Below are positions 1-7,686 of a stretch of 36,810 nt of DNA, one piece after another; within the stretch, counting starts at the first letter, position 1; every line of letters begins with the position of its first letter. A program made the position numbers and the translations under genes. Below the pieces are notes generated by a model. The model saw only the letters and a program-made list of their open reading frames with translations. It was not told where the DNA came from and searched no databases. Source of the DNA: Chloroflexota bacterium (lineage in GTDB: Bacteria > Chloroflexota > Anaerolineae > Promineifilales > Promineifilaceae); NCBI GenBank assembly GCA_012515125.1, contig JAAYYY010000562.1, positions 1-36,810 of the forward strand, written 5' to 3'.

Positions 1-2
1 GC

Positions 3-458
3 GCAACGGAGCCTGCCCCGCCGGAGTGGCGTCTACTGGCCACCTTCAGCCTGCCCAGCGAGCCCGGCAACGAACGGCGCGCCATGGAAGAGGTAGCAGC
101 AGTCGTCGCTGCTCTGCCGCTCTCCGCAGCCAAGCTAGAACGATTGAAGACTGCCGTCGCCGAGGCGACGATGAACGCTATGGAACATGGCAACCAGTAC
201 CGCGCGGAGGAGCCGGTCACGGTCGAAGTCCTGACCAACGATCAGTCACTTGCCGTACGCATCCACGATCAGGGTGGCGGCGCGATCATTCCGCGCAGCG
301 CCAGGCCGGATCTGGAAGCGAAACTAGCCGGCCAGCAAAAACCGCGTGGCTGGGGCCTTTTCCTAATCGAGAATATGGTGGATAGTCTCAACATTCACAG
401 CGATGAAAGCCATCACGTCGTCGAGCTGATTATGCACCTGTCCTCAGGAGAAGCGTGA
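3..458 (+). CDS. RsbW-like anti-sigma factor / HATPase_c serine kinase (5' partial)
   Basis: This is a GHKL-fold ATP-binding protein of the RsbW/SpoIIAB type, which in partner-switching systems binds or phosphorylates STAS partners. The reading frame is open to the window's left edge (in-frame residues read ...EWRLLATFSLPSEPGNERRAMEE), so the ATG at 84 in the ORF track is internal and the true start lies upstream. Visible motifs are the N-box EATMNAMEHGN, the G1 box region HDQGGG and the G2 box GWGLFLIENMVD. All the core ATP-binding elements seen look intact. It ends with TGA at 456-458, one base before the ATG of the first STAS gene, which fits a co-transcribed switch. The sigma factor or other effector it controls is not in the window. 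Confidence 0.88.
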   Translation, partial: ATEPAPPEWRLLATFSLPSEPGNERRAMEEVAAVVAALPLSAAKLERLKTAVAEATMNAMEHGNQYRAEEPVTVEVLTNDQSLAVRIHDQGGGAIIPRSARPDLEAKLAGQQKPRGWGLFLIENMVDSLNIHSDESHHVVELIMHLSSGEA

Positions 459-459
459 A

Positions 460-825
460 ATGCAGCGCCTTCAACAGGACTTTTCCGCCAGCGTACGCTA
501 TCCCGATGCCGGCCGGCCGGTGGCCATCATCGATTTGCAGGGCGAAGTAAACAGCTTTGCCGAGTCGGCACTCAACGAAGCCTTTGGCGTCGCCGAAGCG
601 CAGGAGCCGGAAGTCATCATGCTCAACTTCAGCGCTGTCGATTACATTAACAGCACGGGCATTGCCCTGATTGTCGCCCTGCTGGCGCGCGCCCGCCGGG
701 CCAACCGGCGGCTGCTCAGCTATGGCCTCGACGATCATTACGAAGAGATTTTCCGCATCACGCGCCTGGCCGATTTTATTGGCGTACATCCCGACGAAGA
801 GAGTGCGTTGCAGGCCATTGCCTGA
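460..825 (+). CDS. STAS-domain anti-sigma factor antagonist (Thr-type acceptor)
   Basis: A 121-residue single STAS domain of the SpoIIAA/RsbV kind, expected to bind the upstream HATPase protein when unphosphorylated. The phosphoacceptor loop reads DYINSTGIALIV. Aligned to the usual D-S-S-G loop, the acceptor position is Thr66 and the preceding conserved Asp is Asn64. AGGAG at 446-450 lies nine bases before the ATG, inside the end of the upstream gene. The gene lies one base downstream of the anti-sigma gene and upstream of a second STAS gene, so the operon encodes two alternative partners. The family call is secure. Which kinase or phosphatase acts on it cannot be read here. Confidence 0.9.
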   Translation: MQRLQQDFSASVRYPDAGRPVAIIDLQGEVNSFAESALNEAFGVAEAQEPEVIMLNFSAVDYINSTGIALIVALLARARRANRRLLSYGLDDHYEEIFRITRLADFIGVHPDEESALQAIA

Positions 826-856
826 CACTGTTTGATTCCCATCAAGGAGGGCCGAC

Positions 857-1210
857 ATGCCGCAAGCCAATGTGACGATGAACGTCCGCCACCCCAACAG
901 CGCCGTCAGCATCATCGACATCGCCGGACAGGTCACCGCCTTCGCCGAAAACGTGCTCATGGACGCCTACACCGAAGCCAGCAATGAGACGACGCGGGCC
1001 GTTATTCTCAACTTCAGCGAGCTGGAGTACATGAACAGCTCTGGCATCGGTCTGCTGGTCACCCTGCTCATTCGCGCCCAGCGCCAGAAGCAGCAGCTTC
1101 TCGCCTACGGCCTCAACGACCACTACCGGCAGATTTTCGACCTCACCCGCCTCGACGAAGCGATTGCCCTCTACTCGAGCGAGGCCGAGGCGCTGGCTGC
1201 AGTCGGCTAA
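857..1210 (+). CDS. STAS-domain anti-sigma factor antagonist (Ser-type acceptor)
   Basis: A second 117-residue STAS domain, clearly paralogous to the preceding one (shared GLNDHYRQIF versus GLDDHYEEIF near the C terminus). Its acceptor loop is EYMNSSGIGLLV, giving Ser62 as the likely phosphorylated residue and Asn60 where many family members have Asp. An ideal ribosome-binding site AAGGAGG (844-850) sits six bases before the ATG. It probably shares the upstream HATPase-type anti-sigma factor with its paralogue. The Thr/Ser difference between the copies could allow different phosphorylation kinetics, which is inference only. Confidence 0.9.
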   Translation: MPQANVTMNVRHPNSAVSIIDIAGQVTAFAENVLMDAYTEASNETTRAVILNFSELEYMNSSGIGLLVTLLIRAQRQKQQLLAYGLNDHYRQIFDLTRLDEAIALYSSEAEALAAVG

Positions 1211-1220
1211 AGGAGGCCTG

Positions 1221-1988
1221 ATGGCCGAAGACAAGGAACAGCCACGCGGCGCCTGGGCGCCGGCGGTCGAGCGCCTCTCCGTCTCTGACGTACCCGAAGG
1301 GGCGATTAATCTGAACCTGGAAGGGCGCGTACCCGTCAGCCCACTACAGGGCTTCGGCCCGCTCTGGCAGAAGAGCTTTCGCATCCGCCTGCGCGGGCTG
1401 GATAAGTCCCCGGCTGAGGTCATGGCTATCTGGAAGGCAGAGTTCCCGCGCTTCCAGCCGCCGGGCAATAACTTCTACCCGACGCTCGCCGGGGTCCAGC
1501 CGGGCGAGCTGATCTTCATCGACAGCGCCGTTTCGGCGATGCCCGGTGTGCTGCCGGCGATCCCCATCGCCAGCGGCGTGCGCGTGATCTTCGCCGACGA
1601 CGAGACCTTCACCATCATGACGCCGCAAGGCTTCCCGGAGGCGGGCTGGAACACGTTTGCGACGTTTGAGGAGGATGGCAGCACGTGGGCGCAGGTACAG
1701 ACGATGGCCCGCACTTCCGACCCCATCTACGAGTTTGGCTTCCGCTTTATGGGCGGCAGCCGCTTCCAGGATGAGACGTGGCACCACGTGCTCACCTCGC
1801 TCGCCGGCTATCTGGGCGTCAACGACGAGTGGGTGCAGGTCCGCAAGGTCTGTATCGACCCGCGAATCCGCTGGCGTGGGATCACTAACGTCTGGCACAA
1901 CGCCATGATCCGCAGCATGATCGGCATGCCCGGTTGGGCGCTGCGCAAGATCCTCGGCCGGGGTCGCGAGCAGAAAAAGGGCTGGTAG
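1221..1988 (+). CDS. Conserved protein of unknown function, first of a tandem paralogous pair
   Basis: A 255-residue soluble protein with no signal peptide or membrane segment. The ORF track starts it at 1164, but AGGAGG at 1211-1216 followed by ATG at 1221 sets the real start. Recognisable blocks shared with the next gene are PLQGFGPLWQKSF, a central VIFADDETFTIMTPQG strand region, SDPIYEFGFR, and the C-terminal NVWHNAMIR. The middle part loosely recalls DUF1990/UPF0548 or START-like proteins, but I do not recognise the family with confidence. The C terminus is basic (GRGREQKKGW). Its place directly behind the STAS genes suggests it works with or under the partner-switching module. Confidence 0.8.
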   Translation: MAEDKEQPRGAWAPAVERLSVSDVPEGAINLNLEGRVPVSPLQGFGPLWQKSFRIRLRGLDKSPAEVMAIWKAEFPRFQPPGNNFYPTLAGVQPGELIFIDSAVSAMPGVLPAIPIASGVRVIFADDETFTIMTPQGFPEAGWNTFATFEEDGSTWAQVQTMARTSDPIYEFGFRFMGGSRFQDETWHHVLTSLAGYLGVNDEWVQVRKVCIDPRIRWRGITNVWHNAMIRSMIGMPGWALRKILGRGREQKKGW

Positions 1989-1990
1989 CG

Positions 1991-2722
1991 ATGGAACCAG
2001 AAGAGAACCCTCAACAGGGAACGTGGGCCCGTCCCGTAGACCGGCTGACCGTCGCCAACCGCCCGCCGTCGCAGGCCATTAACCTGAACGTGGATGGGCG
2101 CGAGCTGACCGGCCCGCTGCAGGGCTTCGGCCAGATGTGGCAAAAAAGCTACACCGTCCGTCTGAGCGGCGCCGGCGTGACGCCGGAGCAGGTCGTCGCT
2201 ACCTGGAAGGCCCGCTTCGGCGATTTCTGGCCCCGCGGCAATCGCTTCTACGGCTCCCTGCAGGGCATCACGCCCGGCGACGTGGCCGTGCTGAACCTGG
2301 CTGCGCCCGGCGGCTTGCCCCTCTCGACCGGCGTCCTCGTCATTTACGCCGACGATAACTCCTTCAGCTTCATGACGCCGCAGGGCCACATGTTCGCCGG
2401 CATGATCACCTTCAGCGCCTACGAAGAAGACGGGACCACAGAAGCGGAAGTGCGCGCCCTCATCCGCGCCAGCGACCCGATCTATGAGATTGGCTGCCGG
2501 CTGGGCATCGTGCACCGTCTGGAGGACAACTTCTGGCGGGAGACGCTGGAACAGCTCGCCGCCCATTTTGGCGTCAACGGGCAGGTGCAGATCCAGACCA
2601 GCCGTGTTGACGACAAGGTCCAGTGGCGGCGGGCCGGCAACGTCTGGCACAACGCCGCCATCCGCAGCGCGCTCTATGCACCCCTGCGGGCGCTGCGCCT
2701 GCTGCTGCGGCGATCCGGATAG
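1991..2722 (+). CDS. Conserved protein of unknown function, second of a tandem paralogous pair
   Basis: A 243-residue paralogue of the preceding protein. Conserved blocks include LQGFGQMWQKSY, LVIYADDNSFSFMTPQG, ASDPIYEIGCR and GNVWHNAAIRSA. The start is taken at ATG 1991, two bases after the upstream TAG, rather than the ORF-track start at 1934 inside the neighbour. No catalytic motif, signal peptide or membrane segment is evident. Retention of two diverged copies side by side suggests a heteromer or two ligand specificities. A START/DUF1990-like fold is a weak guess from the strand pattern. Confidence 0.8.
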   Translation: MEPEENPQQGTWARPVDRLTVANRPPSQAINLNVDGRELTGPLQGFGQMWQKSYTVRLSGAGVTPEQVVATWKARFGDFWPRGNRFYGSLQGITPGDVAVLNLAAPGGLPLSTGVLVIYADDNSFSFMTPQGHMFAGMITFSAYEEDGTTEAEVRALIRASDPIYEIGCRLGIVHRLEDNFWRETLEQLAAHFGVNGQVQIQTSRVDDKVQWRRAGNVWHNAAIRSALYAPLRALRLLLRRSG

Positions 2723-2728
2723 GCTGCC

Positions 2729-4174
2729 TTGTCCCGCAGCCGCCCCACCCTTTCCGGAACCGATTACGATGCCGTCGTCGTCGGCAGCGGACCGAATGGC
2801 CTTGCTGCGGCGATTACGCTCGCGCGGGAGGGCTGGCGCGTGCTTGTGCTCGAAGGGCATGAGACGATTGGCGGCGGGACACGATCGCTGCCGCTGACAC
2901 TGGACGGCTTCATCCACGACGTCTGCTCCGCCGTCCATCCGCTGGCCCTGGCCTCGCCCTTTTTCCGCACGCTGGACCTTGCCGCCTACGGTCTGGAATG
3001 GGTACAGCCTGCTGCCGCCGTCGCTCACCCCCGGGATGGCGAGCCGGCGGTTCTGGTTTATCAATCGCTACGCGAAACAGCGCAGGGCCTCGGCTGTGAC
3101 GGTCCCCGCTATGAGGCGCTCATGGCTCCTCTGCTCGCCGCCTGGGAAGAGCTGATGAGCATCTTTCTGGCCCCCTTCCACCTGCCCCGCCATCCGCTGC
3201 TCGCCGCCCGCTTTGCCCTGCCGGCGTTGCGCTCGGTGCGCGGCCTGGCGCAGGCCAGATTTGAGCGTGAACCAACGCGAGGTATGTTTGCCGGCCTCGG
3301 CGCGCACAGCATCCTGCCCCTCCACTGGCCCGGCACCGCCGCCTTCGGCCTGCTGCTCGGGCTGCTCACCCACGCCGTCGGCTGGCCCATCGCGCGTGGC
3401 GGCAGCCAGCAAATTGCCAACGCCCTGGCGGCCCATCTGCGCGCCCTCGGCGGCGAGATCGTCACCGCCTTTCCCGTCAGCAGCCTGGAACAGCTTCCGC
3501 CAGCCCGTGCGACGCTGCTGGACGTCACGCCCCGCCAGTTCGTAGAGATCGCCGGCGAGCAGTTACCGCCCGGCTACCGCCGCCAGCTTGAACGCTACCG
3601 CTACGGCCCCGGCGCCTTCAAGATCGACTACGCCCTAAGCGAGCCGATACCCTGGCGTGACCGTTCGGTGGCCCTCGGCGGCACCGTGCATCTGGGCAGC
3701 AGCCTGGCCGAGATCGCTGCCAGCGAGCTGGCCGTCTGGCGCGGGCAGCACCCTGAGCGCCCCTACGTGCTCCTCGTGCAGCCGACGAACTTCGACACCA
3801 GCCGCGCCCCGACCGGGCGGCACGTCGCCTGGGCTTACTGCCACGTGCCCAACGGCTCGACCGCCGACATGACGGCGGCCATCGAAGCACAGATCGAGCG
3901 CTACGCTCCCGGCTTTGGCGACACCGTTCTGGCCCGCCACACCTATACGGCGGCCGAGCTGGCCCGCTACAATCCCAACTATGTCGGCGGCGACATCAAC
4001 GGCGGCACCCAGCACCTGCTGCAGCACTTTAACCGTCCTGTCGCCCGGATCAACCCGTATAGCACGCCCGTTCCGGGCCTCTTCCTCTGCTCCAGCGCCA
4101 CGCCGCCCGGCGGCGGCGTACACGGTATGGCCGGCTACTATGCCGCGCGCAGCGCGCTCCGCCGGCGCGGTTAG
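2729..4174 (+). CDS. FAD-dependent oxidoreductase, CrtI/phytoene-desaturase-like
   Basis: A 481-residue flavoprotein of the amine-oxidase/phytoene-desaturase superfamily. The N-terminal dinucleotide-binding motif VVVGSGPNGLAAA (Gly19-x-Gly21-x-x-Gly24) is followed by an Arg/Gly-rich segment EGHETIGGGTRS. The C-terminal FAD-binding block CSSATPPGGGVHGMAGYYAA is also present, so the protein appears complete. The only start fitting the flavin motif is a TTG at 2729, six bases after the previous stop, suggesting modest translation. Family members desaturate or isomerise carotenoids and related lipids, but no other carotenoid gene is in the window, so the substrate is open. Its stop overlaps the stop of the convergent gene (TTAG). 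Confidence 0.85.
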   Translation: MSRSRPTLSGTDYDAVVVGSGPNGLAAAITLAREGWRVLVLEGHETIGGGTRSLPLTLDGFIHDVCSAVHPLALASPFFRTLDLAAYGLEWVQPAAAVAHPRDGEPAVLVYQSLRETAQGLGCDGPRYEALMAPLLAAWEELMSIFLAPFHLPRHPLLAARFALPALRSVRGLAQARFEREPTRGMFAGLGAHSILPLHWPGTAAFGLLLGLLTHAVGWPIARGGSQQIANALAAHLRALGGEIVTAFPVSSLEQLPPARATLLDVTPRQFVEIAGEQLPPGYRRQLERYRYGPGAFKIDYALSEPIPWRDRSVALGGTVHLGSSLAEIAASELAVWRGQHPERPYVLLVQPTNFDTSRAPTGRHVAWAYCHVPNGSTADMTAAIEAQIERYAPGFGDTVLARHTYTAAELARYNPNYVGGDINGGTQHLLQHFNRPVARINPYSTPVPGLFLCSSATPPGGGVHGMAGYYAARSALRRRG

Positions 4175-4581
4175 GCGCCGCCCTCCAGCTTTTTCCGCCA
4201 GTCGGCAGCCGCCGCGGCTCCGGCCCGCCCCGGCTCGCCACCGCCGGCCGCAAGCAGGCTGCCGAGCAGCGCGTAGAGCGGCTGCAAACGCAGCCGGTAA
4301 AAGGTGACCGGCACGCCCCGCTCGATCCCGATACGGGTTTCCAGAAAACCGCGTGCCGCGCACCACGCGGCGATCTTCTTCACCCGGTATTCCGACAGCT
4401 TCAGCTCTTTTTCCCAGTAGGCGTAGCTGCAGGCCTGCCAGCTCTCGTCCCCCGACTCCCAGGCCAGGAGCTGGGTGAGGAAGAGCGCCCCGTGCGCTGA
4501 GCCCGTCAGGCGCAACAACGCCAGCGGGACCGGCAGAGCGTGGCCCGGGCTGCCGGGCAGCTCGTCAAACTTCGGTTGCAT
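4171..4581 (-). CDS. Small winged-helix-like protein, replication-initiator or regulator type
   Basis: A 136-residue protein. Its central segment (YWEKELKLSEYRVKKIAA ... GFLETR ... PVTFYRLRL) resembles the winged-helix block of DnaD/replication-protein-like regulators in plasmid and phage genes. The N-terminal part LTGSAHGALFLTQLLAWE fits the first helices of the same module. The C terminus is an Ala/Gly-rich tail ending in WRKKLEGGA. GAGGGG lies upstream of the ATG, supporting translation. The gene is convergent with the oxidoreductase gene, with overlapping stops, and divergent from the AlkC-like gene. The family call is from pattern only. Confidence 0.6.
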   Translation of the reverse strand: MQPKFDELPGSPGHALPVPLALLRLTGSAHGALFLTQLLAWESGDESWQACSYAYWEKELKLSEYRVKKIAAWCAARGFLETRIGIERGVPVTFYRLRLQPLYALLGSLLAAGGGEPGRAGAAAAADWRKKLEGGA

Positions 4582-4755
4582 CGGCTTCCCCTCGTGTCAT
4601 CAGGTTATGGTGCCCATGCTAGCCTGCTTGCGGCCGGGATCGCGTAAACAGGATGTGAAAAGCGCTCCGGCGATTGCCGGCTAGTTTCCCCGAAGGCGCT
4701 TCCCGCTTATCATTAGCGTGGAGGTTGCTCAAACAAACCAGGGAGAGGGAGAAAG
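4582..4755. promoter_or_regulatory. Divergent promoter region, winged-helix gene (-) / AlkC-like gene (+)
   Basis: This 174-base gap must hold promoters for both divergent genes. A TATCAT element near 4708 could be a -10 for the plus-strand gene, but no convincing -35 was found. A small inverted repeat CCGGC-GATT-GCCGG lies at 4667-4680. The plus-strand gene has a purine-rich GGGAGAGGGAGAAAG leader just before its ATG. Confidence 0.35.
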
Positions 4756-5844
4756 ATGGAACTGCGTCTGATGTACAACGAAGCGTCGGTCGGCGCGCTG
4801 GCGAACGCCATCGTCGCTGTCTATCCCCCATTCGCCCGCGAGCCGTTTCTGGCGGCTGTCTTTGCGCCGGGCTGGGACGATCTCGCGCTCAAGCAGCGCA
4901 CGCGGCGCATTACGACGGCGCTGCATGACTTCCTGCCGGCCGATTATGCCCAGGCGCTGGATATCCTCCGCCGGGCGCTCCCGCTCCTCGGCGAGCAGGG
5001 CTTCGAAAAGATGGTCTTTCCCGACTATGTGGAGTGTTACGGTCTGGACCATCTGGAGGCCTCACTCGACGCGCTGGAGGCGTTCACCCAGGAAGTATCG
5101 GCCGAGTTTGCCATCCGGCCGTTCATCGACCGCTACCCGCAGGAGACAATGGCCCGCATGGCGCAATGGGCCCGGCACCCCCACTCCGGCGTGCGCCGCC
5201 TCGCCAGCGAAGGCTGCCGCCCGCGCCTGCCCTGGGGAATGGGACTACGGGCGCTGAAGGAAGACCCCTCGCCCATCCTCCCGATCCTCGAACAGCTTCG
5301 GAACGACCCGGACGAAGTGGTGCGCCGCAGCGTCGCCAACAACCTGAACGACATCGCCAAGGACAATCCCGCCGTCGTCCTTGATCTGCTCGGCCGGTGG
5401 CAGGCAGACGCCACGCCGGAGGTCGCCTGGATAACGCGCCACGCGCTGCGCACGCTGGTCAAACAGGGCCATCCCGGCGCGTTGGGCCTGCTCGGCTACG
5501 GCGCCGCCAGGGTGTCGGTTTCCCCCGTTAAGGTGTCGCCGGAAACAGTGATGATGGGCGATCGGGTGACGTTTTCCTTCACCATCACCTCCACAGGCGA
5601 CGCCCTGCAGGATCTCGTCGTCGATTACGCCCTGCATATGGCGCGCGCCAACGGCAAGCAGACGGCGAAAGTCTTCAAGATCGGCAAGTGGACGCTCGGA
5701 CCCGGCGAGACAGTGACGATTACCCGCTCGCACAGCTTCCGGCCGATCACGACGCGCACCTATTACGCCGGCGCCCACGCCATCCAGCCGCAGGTGAACG
5801 GCGAGCTTTACGAGCGCGCAGAGTTTGTCCTGCTGGCGGATTGA
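4756..5844 (+). CDS. AlkC-like DNA alkylation-repair glycosylase with C-terminal Ig-like domain
   Basis: A 362-residue HEAT-like-repeat protein of the AlkC/AlkD superfamily, which removes cationic alkylated bases such as 3-methyladenine without base flipping. The N-terminal half is helical. The diagnostic core lies at about residues 140-245, with HPHSGVRRLASEGCRPRLPW followed by DEVVRRSVANNLNDIAKDNP. Residues about 255-362 form a beta-rich domain (VSPETVMMGDRVTFSFTI ... GPGETVTITRSH) matching the Ig-like domain fused to one AlkC subfamily. The length fits that subfamily. I do not assign catalytic residues. It stands alone between a winged-helix gene and a convergent ABC operon, so it is probably expressed independently. 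Confidence 0.85.
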   Translation: MELRLMYNEASVGALANAIVAVYPPFAREPFLAAVFAPGWDDLALKQRTRRITTALHDFLPADYAQALDILRRALPLLGEQGFEKMVFPDYVECYGLDHLEASLDALEAFTQEVSAEFAIRPFIDRYPQETMARMAQWARHPHSGVRRLASEGCRPRLPWGMGLRALKEDPSPILPILEQLRNDPDEVVRRSVANNLNDIAKDNPAVVLDLLGRWQADATPEVAWITRHALRTLVKQGHPGALGLLGYGAARVSVSPVKVSPETVMMGDRVTFSFTITSTGDALQDLVVDYALHMARANGKQTAKVFKIGKWTLGPGETVTITRSHSFRPITTRTYYAGAHAIQPQVNGELYERAEFVLLAD

Positions 5845-5856
5845 GGGGCGCAGGAG

Positions 5857-7686
5857 TCAGGTCGCTTCATCTGCCTGTTCCGACTCCCACTCCCCTTCCC
5901 AGAGAGCGCGCATTGCCTCAGAGCGGGCCAGCAGCTCGGGCAGAGCCCCACGCTCCACGATCCGGCCGTTCTCCAGCAGCAGGATCTGGTCGGCCCGGCG
6001 CAGGGCGGCCTGGCGGTGGCTGACGACGAGGCAGGCCGGGCGCTCCGGCAGCGCGAAGAGCCGCTCCCAGAGCGTGCGCTCCGTCTCCACGTCCAGCGCG
6101 CTGGAGAGGTCGTCGAAGACGAGCAGCTGGGGCCGGCGGGCGAACATCCGCGCTGCGGCAGAGCGCTGGATCTGCCCGCCGCTGAGGCGCACGCCGCGCG
6201 GCCCGACGACGGTTTCCAGCCCGTGCTCCATGCCCGCCAGATCGTGCTCCAGCACTGCCTGGTAGATCGCCCGGTCGAGATCCACACTTTCCGGCGGCAG
6301 CCCGAGCAGGATATTTTCGCGCAGGGTGGCGCTGAACAGGCGCGGCGCCTGGGCGGTGTAGGCCACCTGCGGCGGGACCATAAAGCGGGTCGGATCGTCC
6401 ACAGGCTCGCCGTTCCACCACAGCCCGCCCTCCTGCGGCGGCAGCAGCCCCAGCAGGCAACGCAGAAGGGTGGACTTGCCGGCGCCAATCCGGCCCGTCA
6501 CCACGGTGAAGCTGCCGGCTTCCAGCACGAGATCGATGTTCTGGATGCCGCCTCCTCCCTCGAAACGGTAGCCAAGCCCGCGCGCCTCCAGCCGGCGGAG
6601 CGGCGCCGGCTCTGGCAGCGGCGGTGGGGCCGGGTGGGGCCGGCGCAGGTAGATGGGCCGGTGGGCCACGACCGCACCCGGCGGCAGCCCGCGCATGATC
6701 GCCTCCATCCGCTGGGTGCTCACACCCACCTGCCGGTAGCGGGTTAGCAGGCGTCCGATGACGCGCATCAGTTGTGTCGCCGGGTCCAGATAGGCGACAA
6801 AGAGGGCAAAGTCGCCCACGGTTAGCTCGGCGTTCAACAGGGCGCTGGCAGCCACAAGCAGCACCAGCCCCATGCCAATGTTGCCTGAGCCGTGGCCGAG
6901 GGCGTCCACGATCTGCAGCAGCAGGCGGTCCCTGACCATCGTCTCGCGCCGCCGGTCGTTGACTTCTCGGAAGCGCGCGATGACCCGCTCCTCGGCTCCG
7001 GCAACCTTGATGGCCTGGGTGGCGTGGAACATATCGGCGATCATCCCCGTAACCTGCGCCGTCGCCGCGCGGCTGGCCTGCCGGTAGCGGCGGGCGAGCC
7101 CGCTCAGCCGGTGGGAAACGTACAGGATGAGCGCCAGCGGCAGGAAAATACCCACCGTCACCCAGAAGTCGATGCTGAACATGACGGCGAAGGCGATGAT
7201 TGCCGTAAAGAGCCCGGCCACGAAGTCGTCGATAATGATGATCGCTTCGGTCATCTCCAGGGCGTCGTCGCGGAGCGTGCTGACCGTCTGCCCCGTCGAG
7301 AGCGCGACTCCCTTTTCGTCGCGGGGCAGGGCCACGCCGGCCGGTAGCTGCAAGATGCGATCCATCATGTTGCGGACGATCAGCGCCATGCCGTGCTGGG
7401 TAAAGTTGATATAGCCCAGATAGGCTGCGTAGAGCGTGGAAACCCGTATGACGATCCAGGCCAGCTGCAGGAGCAGGATTGCCATGAGTGGCAGGATGAA
7501 GCCGGGCTCGCCGGTGAGGTTGTCGAAGTAGGCGCGCAGCAGCAGCCCCGTGACAGCGCTCATTCCAAAGCTGCTGGTGACGCCGAGCAGGTCCTGGGCA
7601 TAAAGGCGCGGCCGGAAGCGGATCAAGCTCCAGAGATAACGCCAGGTAGGCCAGGCCGGCACGGCGTGCGTGGGTGGGGCAGCCAT
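5857..7686 (-). CDS. ABC exporter half-transporter with degenerate ATP site (Walker B Glu replaced by Asp)
   Basis: A 609-residue type IV ABC exporter half: a six-helix membrane domain (about residues 20-320) followed by an ATPase domain. Visible motifs are Walker A GRIGAGKST (Lys404), Q-loop Gln446, canonical signature LSGGQ (501-505), Walker B LLVFDD with Asp526 where the catalytic Glu is normal, and switch His557. It is the second gene of a two-gene operon; its ATG shares a base with the upstream TGA (TGATG), so translation is coupled. Together with its neighbour it matches asymmetric heterodimeric exporters, with this subunit supplying the good signature motif and the weak catalytic site. 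The substrate is unknown. Confidence 0.92.
   Translation of the reverse strand: MAAPPTHAVPAWPTWRYLWSLIRFRPRLYAQDLLGVTSSFGMSAVTGLLLRAYFDNLTGEPGFILPLMAILLLQLAWIVIRVSTLYAAYLGYINFTQHGMALIVRNMMDRILQLPAGVALPRDEKGVALSTGQTVSTLRDDALEMTEAIIIIDDFVAGLFTAIIAFAVMFSIDFWVTVGIFLPLALILYVSHRLSGLARRYRQASRAATAQVTGMIADMFHATQAIKVAGAEERVIARFREVNDRRRETMVRDRLLLQIVDALGHGSGNIGMGLVLLVAASALLNAELTVGDFALFVAYLDPATQLMRVIGRLLTRYRQVGVSTQRMEAIMRGLPPGAVVAHRPIYLRRPHPAPPPLPEPAPLRRLEARGLGYRFEGGGGIQNIDLVLEAGSFTVVTGRIGAGKSTLLRCLLGLLPPQEGGLWWNGEPVDDPTRFMVPPQVAYTAQAPRLFSATLRENILLGLPPESVDLDRAIYQAVLEHDLAGMEHGLETVVGPRGVRLSGGQIQRSAAARMFARRPQLLVFDDLSSALDVETERTLWERLFALPERPACLVVSHRQAALRRADQILLLENGRIVERGALPELLARSEAMRALWEGEWESEQADEAT

Noticed and set aside
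4171-4581. Plasmid or phage remnant based on the replication-protein-like winged helix
   Set aside because: No integrase, attachment site, other phage gene or composition change is seen nearby.
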